From CAWJJM01 sp963843275 (GTDB lineage Bacteria; Acidobacteriota; Thermoanaerobaculia; Multivoradales; JBCCEF01), in contig CAWJJM010000006.1 in assembly GCA_963843275.1 (NCBI GenBank), forward strand, positions 62,001 to 126,000: a DNA stretch of 64,000 nt, written 5' to 3'. Position 1 is the first letter of the stretch; every line of letters begins with the position of its first letter. Below, one piece after another: positions 22,368 to 33,147 of this stretch. Position numbers and translations under genes: made by a program. Under the pieces are notes generated by a model. That model worked only from the letters and a program-made list of their open reading frames with translations. It did no database searches and was not told where the DNA came from.

Positions 22368-22850
22368 TCAGACCGCTTCCTCCACCTTGTCGACGGCGCG
22401 GAACGAGGCGGGCGTCACCGGCACCTTGTGGTCCAGACCCTCCTCCTCGAAGCCGGAGCGGTCGGCGGCCAGCCGCCAACTCCGCGTCTCCGCCGCCTTG
22501 CCCCCCTCCACCGCCACGATCAGGTAGGAGAGCTCGGGCCAGGCGTGCTCGTGGTCGAGCCCGCTGGGCCGTGCCGGACGGTCGGGGTGCGAGTGATAGT
22601 ACCCCACCACCTCCAGCCCCAGCCGCCGTGCCTCCTCGCGCGCCGCGAGCACCGTCTCCGGGTGGATCGCGAAGCCGTTGCGCCGGTTCTCGCTGCGGTT
22701 GTGGACGGGGAGCACGCGCTCGACGAACCAGCCCTCCCGCCCGCGCAGGGGGCGTCCGACCAGCACGCCGCAGGCCTCCTCCGGGTACAGCGCCTCGGCA
22801 TGGCGATGGACGGCGAACAGATGGCGGGGCAGCAGCACGAGTCGACTCAT
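22368..22850 (-). CDS. JAB/MPN metallopeptidase (M67 type)
   Basis: A 160-aa JAMM-family zinc peptidase. The pattern is complete: Glu in PEEACGVLVG near residue 24, then GYYHSHPDRPARPSGLD near 84-100, which supplies the two His and the Asp ligands. Relatives (such as Mec) trim an extra residue or amino acid from the C-terminus of ubiquitin-like sulfur carriers. It is the first gene of a two-gene operon with the E1-rhodanese protein (2-bp gap), which fits a carrier-processing or sulfur-mobilising role. No E2-like or carrier gene accompanies it, so a full ubiquitin-like conjugation system is not supported here. Confidence 0.9.
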   Translation of the reverse strand: MSRLVLLPRHLFAVHRHAEALYPEEACGVLVGRPLRGREGWFVERVLPVHNRSENRRNGFAIHPETVLAAREEARRLGLEVVGYYHSHPDRPARPSGLDHEHAWPELSYLIVAVEGGKAAETRSWRLAADRSGFEEEGLDHKVPVTPASFRAVDKVEEAV

Positions 22851-22926
22851 CGGTCACGAACTCCAGGTCTCGATCCCCCGCGGCGGGGACCGGTTCATCG
22901 TATCCCCCGTCCCCCCCTCCCCGCGA

Positions 22927-23014
22927 CTGCGACCGGGCGAACCGCGGCATCGCCGGCGCGCTTCACTCAAGCAAACCGGAAGCCAACGAAACGGTCTCCG
23001 GGGGGCCCTCGCAG
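22927..23014 (+). ncRNA. Candidate structured RNA upstream of the 5-FTHF cyclo-ligase gene
   Basis: A noticeably less GC-rich block in a 246-bp intergenic gap. CTGCGA at 22927-22932 pairs with 23009-23014, and the adjoining GGGC pairs with GCCC. Inside, GCTT-CACTC-AAGC and CCGGA ... TCCGG form two further helices. The place, just before the cyclo-ligase gene, is where 6S RNA often lies in other bacteria, but the block is shorter than typical 6S RNA and I cannot confirm the family. It may equally be a leader element or chance. Confidence 0.3.
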
Positions 23015-23096
23015 AGGTGTACGGATGCGGCCCCGCGCCGTCGCCTCCGGCAGCGCCCGAGCGGACCCGGCCCGCCGCCGCTGCTAGGCTCGCCGC

Positions 23097-23699
23097 GTGC
23101 CCACCGAGCCCGCAGCGATCGCCGCCGCCAAGGCGGACCTGCGCCGCCGCCTCGCCGGGCGGCTGCGCGAGGTCGATGCGGATTCGGCCCGCGCGGCGGC
23201 GGCGCGGGTGGCCGAGCGGGTGCTGGCGCTGCCCGAGGTGCGGGCGGCGCGGCGGGTGCTGTCGTGCCTCTCGTTCGGGGCCGAGGTCGACACCTGGGGG
23301 CTGGTCGAGCGGCTGGCGGCGGGCGGCCGCGAGATCTTCGTGCCGCGGACCGCGCACGGCGACCCGGACCTCCACGTGCACCGCTACCCGTGCGAGCTGA
23401 CCACCCTGTCGTTCGGCCTGCGCCAGCCGTGCGCCGACGCGGTCGAGGTGCCGCCGGCGGACGTCGACGCCCGCCTCGACGTCGCCCTGGTCCTCGGCCT
23501 CGGCTTCGACCGCCGCGGCGTCCGGCTGGGCTACGGGCGCGGCTACTTCGACCGCTTCCTGCGCGGCCGCCCTTTTCCCGCCGTCGGCCTCGCCTACGCC
23601 TTCCAGCTCGTCGACCGGCTGCCCGCCGCGGCCCACGACGTGCCGCTGCAGGTGGTGGTCACCGACCGGGAGACGGTACGCCCCCCGGCGCCGGGCTGA
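23097..23699 (+). CDS. 5-formyltetrahydrofolate cyclo-ligase
   Basis: A 200-aa enzyme expected to convert 5-formyl-THF to 5,10-methenyl-THF with ATP. The family signature LGYGRGYFDRFL is near residue 141, with the preceding block ALVLGLGFDRRGVR near 126. The N-terminal helix AKADLRRRLAGRL fits the family start. The initiation codon is GTG 23097. A TAGGCT -10-like hexamer ends only 6 nt before the GTG and no Shine-Dalgarno is visible, so the mRNA may be leaderless. It converges with the small rhodanese gene. A possible structured RNA lies upstream. Confidence 0.92.
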   Translation: MPTEPAAIAAAKADLRRRLAGRLREVDADSARAAAARVAERVLALPEVRAARRVLSCLSFGAEVDTWGLVERLAAGGREIFVPRTAHGDPDLHVHRYPCELTTLSFGLRQPCADAVEVPPADVDARLDVALVLGLGFDRRGVRLGYGRGYFDRFLRGRPFPAVGLAYAFQLVDRLPAAAHDVPLQVVVTDRETVRPPAPG

Positions 23700-23727
23700 C
23701 CGCCGCGGCGCCGCCCGGAGGCCCCGC

Positions 23728-24099
23728 TCAGCCGCGGCGCCCCGGTGCCAGCGGCAGCCCGGCGGCGCGCCAGGCGCGCAGGCCGCCGGCGAGCTGGGCC
23801 ACGTCGCGGAAGCCGCGCCGGCGCAGGTGGCGGACCGCCGGCGGACTGCGGTGGGCGGTGAGGCAGATCACCACCACCGGCCGGCCGCGGTCGAGCGGCA
23901 GCGCGTCGAGCCCGCCGGCCAGCTCGGTGACCGGCAGGTGCCGGGCGCCGGCCAGGTGCCCCTGCCGCCACTCCGCGACCGAACGCACGTCGAGGAGCTG
24001 CGGCGGCTCGTCCCCGGCCAGCCGCGCCGCGAGCTCGTCGGCCGCCACCTCGGGCACCGCCCCCCACGGCCGCCAGTCCCAGATCTCGCCGAAGCCCAT
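23728..24099 (-). CDS. Rhodanese-like sulfurtransferase domain protein
   Basis: A 123-aa single-domain rhodanese. The conserved DVRSVAEWRQGHLAGARHLP block is near residue 36 and the active-site Cys is in VICLTAHRSPPA near 79. The start ATG 24099 places the family sequence at the N-terminus; an ATG at 24138 is possible but adds an unlikely tail and would overlap the promoter of thiC. It may supply sulfane sulfur to a carrier protein, in line with the E1-rhodanese and thiamine genes nearby. It could also act in cyanide or sulfide detoxification. The substrate is not visible. Confidence 0.85.
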   Translation of the reverse strand: MGFGEIWDWRPWGAVPEVAADELAARLAGDEPPQLLDVRSVAEWRQGHLAGARHLPVTELAGGLDALPLDRGRPVVVICLTAHRSPPAVRHLRRRGFRDVAQLAGGLRAWRAAGLPLAPGRRG

Positions 24100-24131
24100 G
24101 CCGCGGACACTAGCAGGCGGCGCGCCGCCGT

Positions 24132-24160
24132 TTGACACCCCGCCCCCGCTGGCCTACGCT
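24132..24160 (+). promoter_or_regulatory. Sigma-70 promoter of thiC
   Basis: A perfect TTGACA at 24132-24137, a 17-bp spacer and TACGCT at 24155-24160. Transcription would start near 24167, directly at the 5' edge of the TPP riboswitch, which strongly supports the call. Confidence 0.75.
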
Positions 24161-24165
24161 GCGGT

Positions 24166-24245
24166 CGTCCGCCAGGGGTACCCCGCGCCGGGGTTGAGAG
24201 AGTCCCTTGGAACCTGATCCGGCTCAGACCGGCGGAGGGAGCGCG
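24166..24245 (+). promoter_or_regulatory. TPP riboswitch (THI element)
   Basis: The thiamine pyrophosphate aptamer core is readable: GGGGT, then TTGAGAGAGTCCCTTGGAAC, then CTGATCCGG and ACCGGCGGAGGGA, in the correct order and spacing (24175-24240). It lies between the thiC promoter and the thiC start, 112 nt upstream of the ATG. Bound TPP would be expected to repress thiC. Confidence 0.93.
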
Positions 24246-24298
24246 GCCGTCGCGCGCCGTCTCCCGAGGACGGCGCGCCGCGTTTCGGCGCTCCCTCC
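24236..24298 (+). promoter_or_regulatory. Riboswitch expression platform with alternative pairing
   Basis: The last aptamer bases GGAGGGAGCGC (24236-24246) are exactly complementary to 24288-24298. They enclose a second 10-bp hairpin (24252-24261 with 24269-24278). The outer pairing competes with the aptamer. When TPP holds the aptamer, the CTCCCTCC strand is freed and could pair with the thiC ribosome site GAGGAG at 24343-24348. That mechanism is inferred from complementarity only. Confidence 0.5.
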
Positions 24299-24356
24299 TG
24301 CCCGCGGCGGACGCGACCTGCGCCCGGCACCGCCCACCGACCCGAGGAGCAACGCC

Positions 24357-26178
<1,822 letters not shown>

Positions 26179-26239
26179 CGAGAGCTCGCCTCGCCCTGCG
26201 CCGCCCGGGCGACCTCGCCACGGTCTTCGCGCGACGGCG

Positions 26240-26650
<411 letters not shown>

Positions 26651-26692
26651 GCCTGCTCCTCCCGGAGCGCGGGAGCGCCGCGCCCGCGCCCT

Positions 26693-29115
26693 CTAGTCGT
26701 CCGACCGGGCCAGGTCGATCTCGACGAAGTAGTCGCCGGGGACCAGCACCTCACGCGGCTTGGAGCCCTGCGGCGGGCCCAGGATGCCGTCGCGCTCCAT
26801 CATGTCGATCAGGCGCGAAGCGCGCGAGAATCCCACCCGCAGCCGGCGCTGCAGGAAGCTCGCCGAGCCCTGCCCCTCCGACACCACCATGCGGGCCGCC
26901 TCGTCGTAGAGGTCGTCGTCGGCCTCCCCCATCCCGCCGCTGCCCGACTCGCTCTCCAGCGGCTCGAGCAGCTTGGGATCGACGTCCGGGGGCCCCTGGT
27001 GCTTCTTGAGCCAGCGCACCAGCGCCGCCGACTCCTGCTCCCAGACGAAGGCGCCGTGGAGGCGCTGCACCCGCGAGGTGCCGGGGGGCATGTAGAGCAT
27101 GTCCCCCTTGCCGAGCAGCTTCTCCGAGCCCACCTGGTCGAGGATGGTGCGCGAGTCGTGGCGCGACGCGGTGGCGTAGGAGATGCGGCAGGGGAAGTTC
27201 GCCTTGATGGTGCCGGTGAGCACGTCGACGCTGGGCCGCTGGGTGGCGACGATCAGGTGGATGCCGACCGCCCGCGCCATCTGCGCCAGCCGCGCGATCG
27301 CCGTCTCCACCTCCGACGAGGCCACCATCATCAGGTCGGCCAGCTCGTCGATGATGATGACGAAGTACGGCAGCGGCTTGAGGTCCTCGGCGGCGAAGTC
27401 GCCCTCGTCCTCGTTGAGCGCCAGCCGGCGCTTGACCTCGGGGTCGCGGATCGCCCGGTTGTAGTAGTCGATCGAGCGCACGTGGACCTCGGCGAGCAGG
27501 CGGTAGCGGTCCTCCATCTCCTTGACCATGCGCTGCAGCGCGTTGGCCGCCTTCTTCGGGTCCACCACCACCTCGGCCGCCAGGTGCGGGATGTCGGCGT
27601 AGACGCCGAGCTCGATCCGCTTGGGATCGATGAAGATGAACTTGACCTCGTCCTTGTGGGCCTTGTAGAGGATCGAGGTGATCATGCTCTGCAGGCCGAC
27701 GCTCTTGCCGGCGCCGGTGGCGCCCGCGACCAGCAGGTGCGGCATGGTGGCGAGGTCGGCGTAGTACCGGCTCGCCGCGGATGTCGCGCCCCAGCGCCAG
27801 GCTGAGCAGCGACGGCGAGCGCTCGAAGCGCTTGTCGGCCAGCAGGTCGCCCAGCCGGATGGTGCCGCGCTCGCGGTTGGGCACCTCGACGCCGAGCGTG
27901 GAGCGGCCCGGCATGCGCTCGATGCGCACCGACTCGGCCTTGAGCGCCAGCGCCAGATCGTCCTGCAGGTTGACGATCTGCGCCACCTTCACCCCCGGCG
28001 CCGGCTGGAACTCGTAGACGGTGATCACCGGCCCGGGGTTGATCCCCTCGATGGTCCCCTCGACCCCGAACTCGGCGCAGCGGCTGCGGATCACCTCGCC
28101 GAGCCGCACCAGCTCGTTCTCGTCGAAGCGGTTCTCGTGGCCGCCCATCTGCAGCAGGTTGACCGGCGGCAGACCGGCGGCGGCCGGCAGCGCCGGCCCG
28201 GTGAACAGCTCGCCCTGGGGCACCTTCGCCGGCGCGGCGGGCCTCGGCCCGGCGCCGCGCGAGCGCGGCGCGCGGCGCGCCCGCCTCCTCCGGCGCCCGG
28301 CGCCCGGCCAGCTCGGCGGCGCTGACCCGCCGCAGCGCGAAGGCGCCCTCCCCGGGGCGCTCCACGACCCGCAGCGGCAGGTCGAGGCGCGCCGGCTCGC
28401 CGTCGCGCTCGCGGCGCTCCTCGGCGCGGCGCTCGAGGTGCTTCTCGAGCACCCGCTGGCGGTTGCGCTCCTTCTGCCGGCGCTCCGTGCGGCGGGCGCG
28501 GGTCAACGCCATGCCCTCGGTCAGCGCCCGCAGCCGCGCCTGCCAGCGCCCCAGCAGGTCGCCGAGGGTCGACTGCACCACCAGCGTGGCGCCGGCGACC
28601 AGCACGGCGACGAGCACCAGCAGCGCGCCGGGGGTCGCCAGCCGCCCGGCGAGCGCCTCGACCAGCAGCTTGCCGAAGGCGCCGCCGGCGTCGAGCACCC
28701 CACCGCGCCACTCGACCCGCCCCAGCCCGAGGTCGAGCAGCCCGGGGGCGGAGGCGAGGACGAGAAGGGTGCCCAGCCCGCGGCCCACCACCCGCGTCGC
28801 CCCCTGCCGCCGCAGGCGGCGCCAGGCCGCCACCAGCAGCAGGGCCGGGACCAGGAACGCGGCCAGGCCGACCAGGGCGAAGCCCATCGCCGCCACCTCG
28901 GCGCCGACCGGCCCGATCCAGTTGGCCACCCCGGCGCCGCTGCCGCGCGGTGCGGCGTGGAGCAGGCTGGGGTCGGACGGCCGGAAGCTGCCCAGGCTGA
29001 GGCCGAGCAGGACGCCGACGGTGAGCAGCAGCAGGCCGAGCAGCTCGTTGCCCTTCTCCGGCGACAGCCGGGCGCGCTCGCGCTGCTTGCGTTTGGAGGC
29101 GTTGGCGACGGTCAT
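26693..29115 (-). CDS. ftsK: DNA translocase FtsK/SpoIIIE, with two apparent +1 frameshifts
   Basis: A septal DNA pump that clears chromosomes during division. Segments in order: an N-terminal membrane domain with about four spans (residues 20-190), a short charged linker, the alpha/beta translocase domains and the winged-helix gamma domain (SFLQRRLRVGFSRASRLIDM) that recognises KOPS-type sites. The ATPase is clear: Walker A AGATGAGKSV, Walker B FVIIIDELADLMM, and the block QRPSVDVLTGTIKANFP. The reading frame changes twice: near 28,230 in the linker, and near 27,767, where removing one G restores DIRGEPYYADLATMPHLL. With both bases removed the span equals exactly 807 codons. Residual sequencing error is more likely than loss of an essential gene. 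Start ATG 29115. The linker is shorter than in E. coli FtsK. Confidence 0.92.
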
Positions 29116-29309
29116 GGGGTGACGGGCCTGGAACGGGCGGACGTCTTCCTCAAGCGATGCTCTAGCAGTCCGCGCCTAACTATGCATGAAGTCTACCATT
29201 CGCCCCGGCGGAACGCGAGCCGATCGGGCCGGGGTCCGCAAGCGCGGCATCCGATTCGCAGGCGCACCGGGGGAGCGGCGGCCGGACTGCCGCCGCCGGG
29301 AGACACGTC

Positions 29310-29504
29310 ATGAAAACACGCGAGATTCCCCTGCCGCTGCTCGCCGCCATCGCCGCGACCCGCGGCATGCTCGGCGTCGGCATCGGCCTGCTGCTGGCGC
29401 CGCGGCTGCCGGAAGAGCGGCGGCGGAGGGCGGGCTGGGTGCTCGCCACCGTCGGCGTCGTGAGCACGGCGCCGCTGCTGCGCCGCGTCCTGCGCGCCGC
29501 ATGA
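29310..29504 (+). CDS. Small membrane protein (64 aa)
   Basis: A 64-aa protein with two short hydrophobic stretches (about residues 8-30 and 42-56) separated by a basic turn (PRLPEERRRRAGW). This pattern fits a small two-span or glycine-rich membrane protein. The start ATG 29310 follows a GGGAGA-like ribosome site. It precedes the sortase-substrate gene by 85 bp on the same strand and may share its transcript. No function is assigned. Confidence 0.55.
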   Translation: MKTREIPLPLLAAIAATRGMLGVGIGLLLAPRLPEERRRRAGWVLATVGVVSTAPLLRRVLRAA

Positions 29505-29589
29505 GGGCGGCGCCGAGCCCGCTGGCACCGCCGTTGCAGTTCCCGCGGAGGACGGCTGACGAGTCGACATCCCCGAGGAGGATCCATCG

Positions 29590-30318
29590 ATGAGAAACCG
29601 AGTTTGTCTCTCCCTGCTGGCCGCGGCGCTCCTCGCGCTGCCCCTGGCGGCCCACGCCCAGACGGGCGGCGACGCGACGAGCTCGCTGGCCGAGCCCGGC
29701 GTCGAGGCGACGGTCGTGAGCCCGGTCACCGGCACCATCGCCGAGATCGATTCCGACACGCTGGTGGTCGAGACCGACGCCGGCGACCGCGTGACCACCA
29801 CCCTCGACTCCGACAGCCTGCTGCCGGCCGAGCTGCGCCAGAGCAGCGACTGGTCGACCTGGGTCGGCACCCCGGTGCGGGTCACCTTCACGGCCGGCAC
29901 CGACGGCGAGCCGGGCGTGGTGCAGCGCGTCGAGCTGCTGCCCGCCGGCACCACGGCGACGACGACCACGACGACGGCCACCACCGGGACGGCGACCACC
30001 GCCGGGACGACGACCGGGACCACCGGCGCCGCGACCGGCGAGACCGACGAGACCGACGCCGTCGAGGCCAGCCCGGCGAGCGATCTCGCCGACTCCGGCG
30101 CCGCCACCATGCCGGAGACCGCGGCGCCCGACGACACGCTGGCGGACGACACCACCGCCACCGACCGGGTGGCCGACGACGAGCTGCCGCGCACGGCGAG
30201 CGACCTGCCCTGGCTGCTGCTGATCGGCGGCCTCGCCCTGGCGACCGCCGTGACGCTCGGCCGCTTCCAGAGCACCCGGCAGACGCGCCGGGCGTCGACC
30301 CGCGCCCCCCGCGTCTGA
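29590..30318 (+). CDS. Secreted Thr-rich protein with LPxTA sorting signal
   Basis: A 242-aa protein built like a sortase substrate. Residues 1-23 are a signal peptide ending in AHAQ. A compact beta-type domain covers about 35-118 (SPVTGTIAEIDSDTLVVETD), similar in style to DUF5666 proteins. A Thr/Ala-rich stalk covers about 120-150 and an acidic Asp/Ala/Thr region about 150-200. The C-terminus has LPRTAS (from residue 204), a hydrophobic segment (PWLLLIGGLALATAVTL) and a basic tail (RQTRR). That order is the classic cell-wall sorting signal, here in the LPxTA form preferred by class D sortases. A class D sortase gene follows 66 bp downstream. Ribosome site GAGGA before ATG 29590. What it is attached to in a probable Gram-negative envelope is unknown. 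Confidence 0.8.
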   Translation: MRNRVCLSLLAAALLALPLAAHAQTGGDATSSLAEPGVEATVVSPVTGTIAEIDSDTLVVETDAGDRVTTTLDSDSLLPAELRQSSDWSTWVGTPVRVTFTAGTDGEPGVVQRVELLPAGTTATTTTTTATTGTATTAGTTTGTTGAATGETDETDAVEASPASDLADSGAATMPETAAPDDTLADDTTATDRVADDELPRTASDLPWLLLIGGLALATAVTLGRFQSTRQTRRASTRAPRV

Positions 30319-30384
30319 GCGACCCGCCCGGAGCCGCCGGCCCCACCCGGGACCGGCGGCCCGGCCGCACCCAGCGATCCGACC

Positions 30385-31089
30385 GTGCGCCGCCGCTGCC
30401 TGCTCGCCGCCCGCCTGCTGCTCTGGGTCGTGGCGGTGGTGTGCCTGGGCACGTGGCTCGGCGTGCAGGTCGACGCGGCGATGTACCGTGCCGTGGAGGG
30501 ACGCCGGCTGGACCAGGCGATCGCCCGCCAGCGGAGCGCCCCCCCCGGCCCGCCGGCGCCGGCGCAGGCCCCGCACCCCCCCACGGAGCCCTCCCCGGCC
30601 GACCGGGCGGCGGCGGCGGCGGAGCGCGCTCGCTCGGAGCCCCCGCCGCCGGCGCCGGCAGCGACCGCCGCGCCGCGCCGCCGCGAGGTCCTCGGCCGTC
30701 TCGAGATCCCCCGGCTGGGCCTCGAGACGCTGGTCGCCGAGGGGGTCGACGCGCGCACGCTGCGCCGCGCCGCCGGGCACGTCCCCGGCACCGCGGCGCC
30801 CGGTGCCGCCGGCAACGTGGTGATCGCCGGCCACCGGGACGGCGTCTTCCGCCCGCTCGCCGGCGCCGCCCGCGACGACCTGGTGGTCCTCGAGACGCCG
30901 GCCGGACGGGTCGACTACCTGATCGACGACCTCGAGGTGGTGTCGCCGGACGCCACCCGGGTGCTGGCGCCGACGGCGGCGCCCACCCTCACCCTGATCA
31001 CCTGCTATCCCTTCGACTTCCTCGGACCGGCCCCGCACCGCCTGGTCGTCCACGCCCGCCGGCTGGCCCCCGCCGCCGACGGACGCTGA
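30385..31089 (+). CDS. Class D sortase
   Basis: A 234-aa membrane-anchored transpeptidase. One N-terminal span covers about residues 8-27, then a Pro/Ala-rich stalk (about 48-95) and the sortase barrel from about 97. The catalytic triad is visible: His in VIAGHRDG near 150, Cys in TLITCYPFD near 212, and Arg in PHRLVVHARR near 224. The TLxTC block followed by YPF and the block LGRLEIPRLGL fit class D. It would cut LPxTA between Thr and Ala and join the threonine to an amine acceptor. The likely substrate is encoded just upstream. The start is GTG 30385, with a weak ribosome site. It converges with rsmA, with 10 bp between stops. Confidence 0.9.
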   Translation: MRRRCLLAARLLLWVVAVVCLGTWLGVQVDAAMYRAVEGRRLDQAIARQRSAPPGPPAPAQAPHPPTEPSPADRAAAAAERARSEPPPPAPAATAAPRRREVLGRLEIPRLGLETLVAEGVDARTLRRAAGHVPGTAAPGAAGNVVIAGHRDGVFRPLAGAARDDLVVLETPAGRVDYLIDDLEVVSPDATRVLAPTAAPTLTLITCYPFDFLGPAPHRLVVHARRLAPAADGR

Positions 31090-31099
31090 GGCCGCCGCC

Positions 31100-31903
31100 T
31101 CAGGCCGGCGGGCCGGACGCCAGCCGGTGGAGCGCCACCAGCTCGTCGAGCGACAGGCGCTCGGCGCGGACCGTCGGCGGGTGGGGGTGCGCGGCGAGGA
31201 AGGCCGCGAGGACGGCCTCGGCGCGCTCGCGCCCCCAGCCCGCGGCGAGCGAGTTGCGCAGGGTCTTGCGGCGCTGTGCGAAGGCCCGGCGGACGGTGGC
31301 GAGGAAGGCCGGCATCTCGTCGTCCGGCAGCGGCGGGGGGTGCAGCTCCAGGCCCACGAAGGCGCCGTCGACCTTGGGGGGAGGGCGGAAGGCGCCGCGT
31401 GGCACGCCGCCCAGCCGCCGCGCCTCGGCATAGGCGGCGACGAGGACCGACAGCCCGCCGTAGGCGGGGTCGCCGGGGCGCGCCACCAGGCGCTCGCCGA
31501 CCTCCTTCTGCACCAGAAACGCCGCGCGCCGCACCGCGCGCCGCTGCGGCAGCAGGCCCTCGAGGATCGGCGTGGCCACGTTGTAGGGCAGGTTGCCGGC
31601 GGCCAGCACCGGCCCGCCCCGGGCGAGCGCCGGCCAGTCGAGGCGCAGGGCGTCGCCCGCCACCACCGCCAGGCGCGGCTCCGGGAGCCGGCGGCGCAGC
31701 TCCACCGCCCAGGCCGGGTCCACCTCCCAGGCCACCACCCGCGCCGCGCCCGCCGCCAGCAGCTCCGCGGTGAGCACCCCGCCGCCCGGCCCGATCTCGA
31801 CGACGCGCCCGCCCGCCGGCCGCAGGAACTCCACCAGCGGCGCGCAGAGGCGCCCGGAGACCAGGTGGTGCTGGCCGTAGCTCTTGCGCAGCGGCGGCGG
31901 CAT
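31100..31903 (-). CDS. rsmA: 16S rRNA dimethyladenosine transferase
   Basis: RsmA/KsgA (267 aa) dimethylates two adjacent adenosines near the 3' end of 16S rRNA, using S-adenosylmethionine, during small-subunit maturation. SAM-binding motif VVEIGPGGGVLTAEL is near residue 34, the acidic residue lies in AWEVDP near 59, and the catalytic NLPYN block is near 104. The C-terminal helical domain contains AFAQRRKTLRNSL. The usual GQHFL at the N-terminus reads GQHHL here. Start ATG 31903. It is divergent from moxR across about 220 bp. Confidence 0.93.
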   Translation of the reverse strand: MPPPLRKSYGQHHLVSGRLCAPLVEFLRPAGGRVVEIGPGGGVLTAELLAAGAARVVAWEVDPAWAVELRRRLPEPRLAVVAGDALRLDWPALARGGPVLAAGNLPYNVATPILEGLLPQRRAVRRAAFLVQKEVGERLVARPGDPAYGGLSVLVAAYAEARRLGGVPRGAFRPPPKVDGAFVGLELHPPPLPDDEMPAFLATVRRAFAQRRKTLRNSLAAGWGRERAEAVLAAFLAAHPHPPTVRAERLSLDELVALHRLASGPPA

Positions 31904-32130
31904 GCGGGGACGCTATCAGGCGCCGGCGGCGGCGCCCGGGCGGGCCAAAACGGCACCCCCGGCGCCGGCGGCGGCGCCGCGACGGCCCGGCGAAGACCCC
32001 GCCGCCCCGGGCAAAAGGCCCGCCGCCAGGCCCTCCGCGGCGGGCACCCGGCTTGCAGCTCCACCCCCCCGTGAACCCGGGAGCTGCCGCTCCACCGGCC
32101 CCCCACGACGAGGTACGATCCGACGTGACG

Positions 32131-33119
32131 ATGCCCTCCGAGATCGCCGATCCGACGCCCAACCTGGAGCGCGAGACGCTGGCCGTCAAGCAGGTCGAGG
32201 ACGAGCTGCGCAAGGTGATCGTGGGGCAGGACTACCTGCTCGACCGCCTCCTGGTCGGCCTGCTGGCCCGCGGCCACGTGCTCATCGAAGGGGTGCCGGG
32301 CCTCGCCAAGACCCTGGCGGTGAAGACCCTGGCGCGCACCCTCCACCTCGACTTCCAGCGCATCCAGTTCACCCCCGACCTGCTGCCCGCCGACCTGGTG
32401 GGAACCCTGGTCTACGACCAGCGCAGCCAGGACTTCCACCCGCGCCACGGGCCGATCTTCGCCCACCTGCTGCTCGCCGACGAGATCAACCGGGCGCCGG
32501 CCAAGGTGCAGTCGGCGCTGCTCGAGTCGATGGAGGAACGCCAGGTCACCCTCGGCGACACCACCTACCCGCTGCCCGACCCGTTCATGGTGCTGGCGAC
32601 CCAGAACCCGATCGAGCAGGAGGGGACCTATCCGCTGGCCGAGGCGCAGGTCGACCGCTTCATGATGAAGCTGGCCCTCGGCTACCCCAGCCGCGGCGAG
32701 GAGGAGGAGATCCTCGACCGGATGCTGGTCGAGCGGCCCATCGAGGTGCGGGCGGTCCTCGACCGCGAGCGCCTCGAGGCGCTGCGCCAGGCCGCCGACG
32801 CCGTCTATCTCGACGGCAAGATCCGCCGCTACATCCTCGACCTGATCACCGCCACCCGCGACCCGCGCGCGGCCGGCATGAGCGACCTCGCCGACCTGGT
32901 GGCCTTCGGCGCCTCGCCGCGCGCGACGCTCTTCCTGGCGCGCGCCGCCAAGGCGATGGCCCTGGTGCGCGGCCGCGGCTACGTGGTGCCCGAGGACGTC
33001 AAGGAGCTCGCTCCCGACGTGCTGCGCCACCGTCTGGTGCCGACCTACGAGGCGGAGGCCGAGGAGATCACCACCGACAGCTCATCGGCCGCCTGCTCGA
33101 CCGGGTCGAGGTGCCGTAG
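32131..33119 (+). CDS. MoxR-family AAA ATPase, with an apparent one-base deletion near its end
   Basis: The first gene of a Bat operon, a MoxR-type AAA+ ATPase of 329 aa thought to act as a chaperone with VWA proteins. Walker A is in EGVPGLAKT near residue 54, Walker B in LLLADEINRA near 113, and sensor 1 in ATQNPIEQEGTYPLAEAQ near 158. As read, the frame runs on past the normal end into the DUF58 gene. Adding one base near 33,078 gives ITTDQLIGRLLDRVEVP and the stop TAG at 33117, the normal family ending. The apparent MoxR-DUF58 fusion is therefore rejected. GTG 32125 is an alternative start. A TACGAT -10-like hexamer at 32114-32119 is so close that the transcript may be nearly leaderless. 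Confidence 0.9.
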
Positions 33120-33147
33120 GCCGCAGCGCCCCCCGGAGCCGCGACAG

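Noticed and set aside
22927..23014. SRP RNA
   Set aside because: CCGGAAG is present, but the conserved GGTCAGG and GGAAGCAGCC context of the SRP tip is missing.
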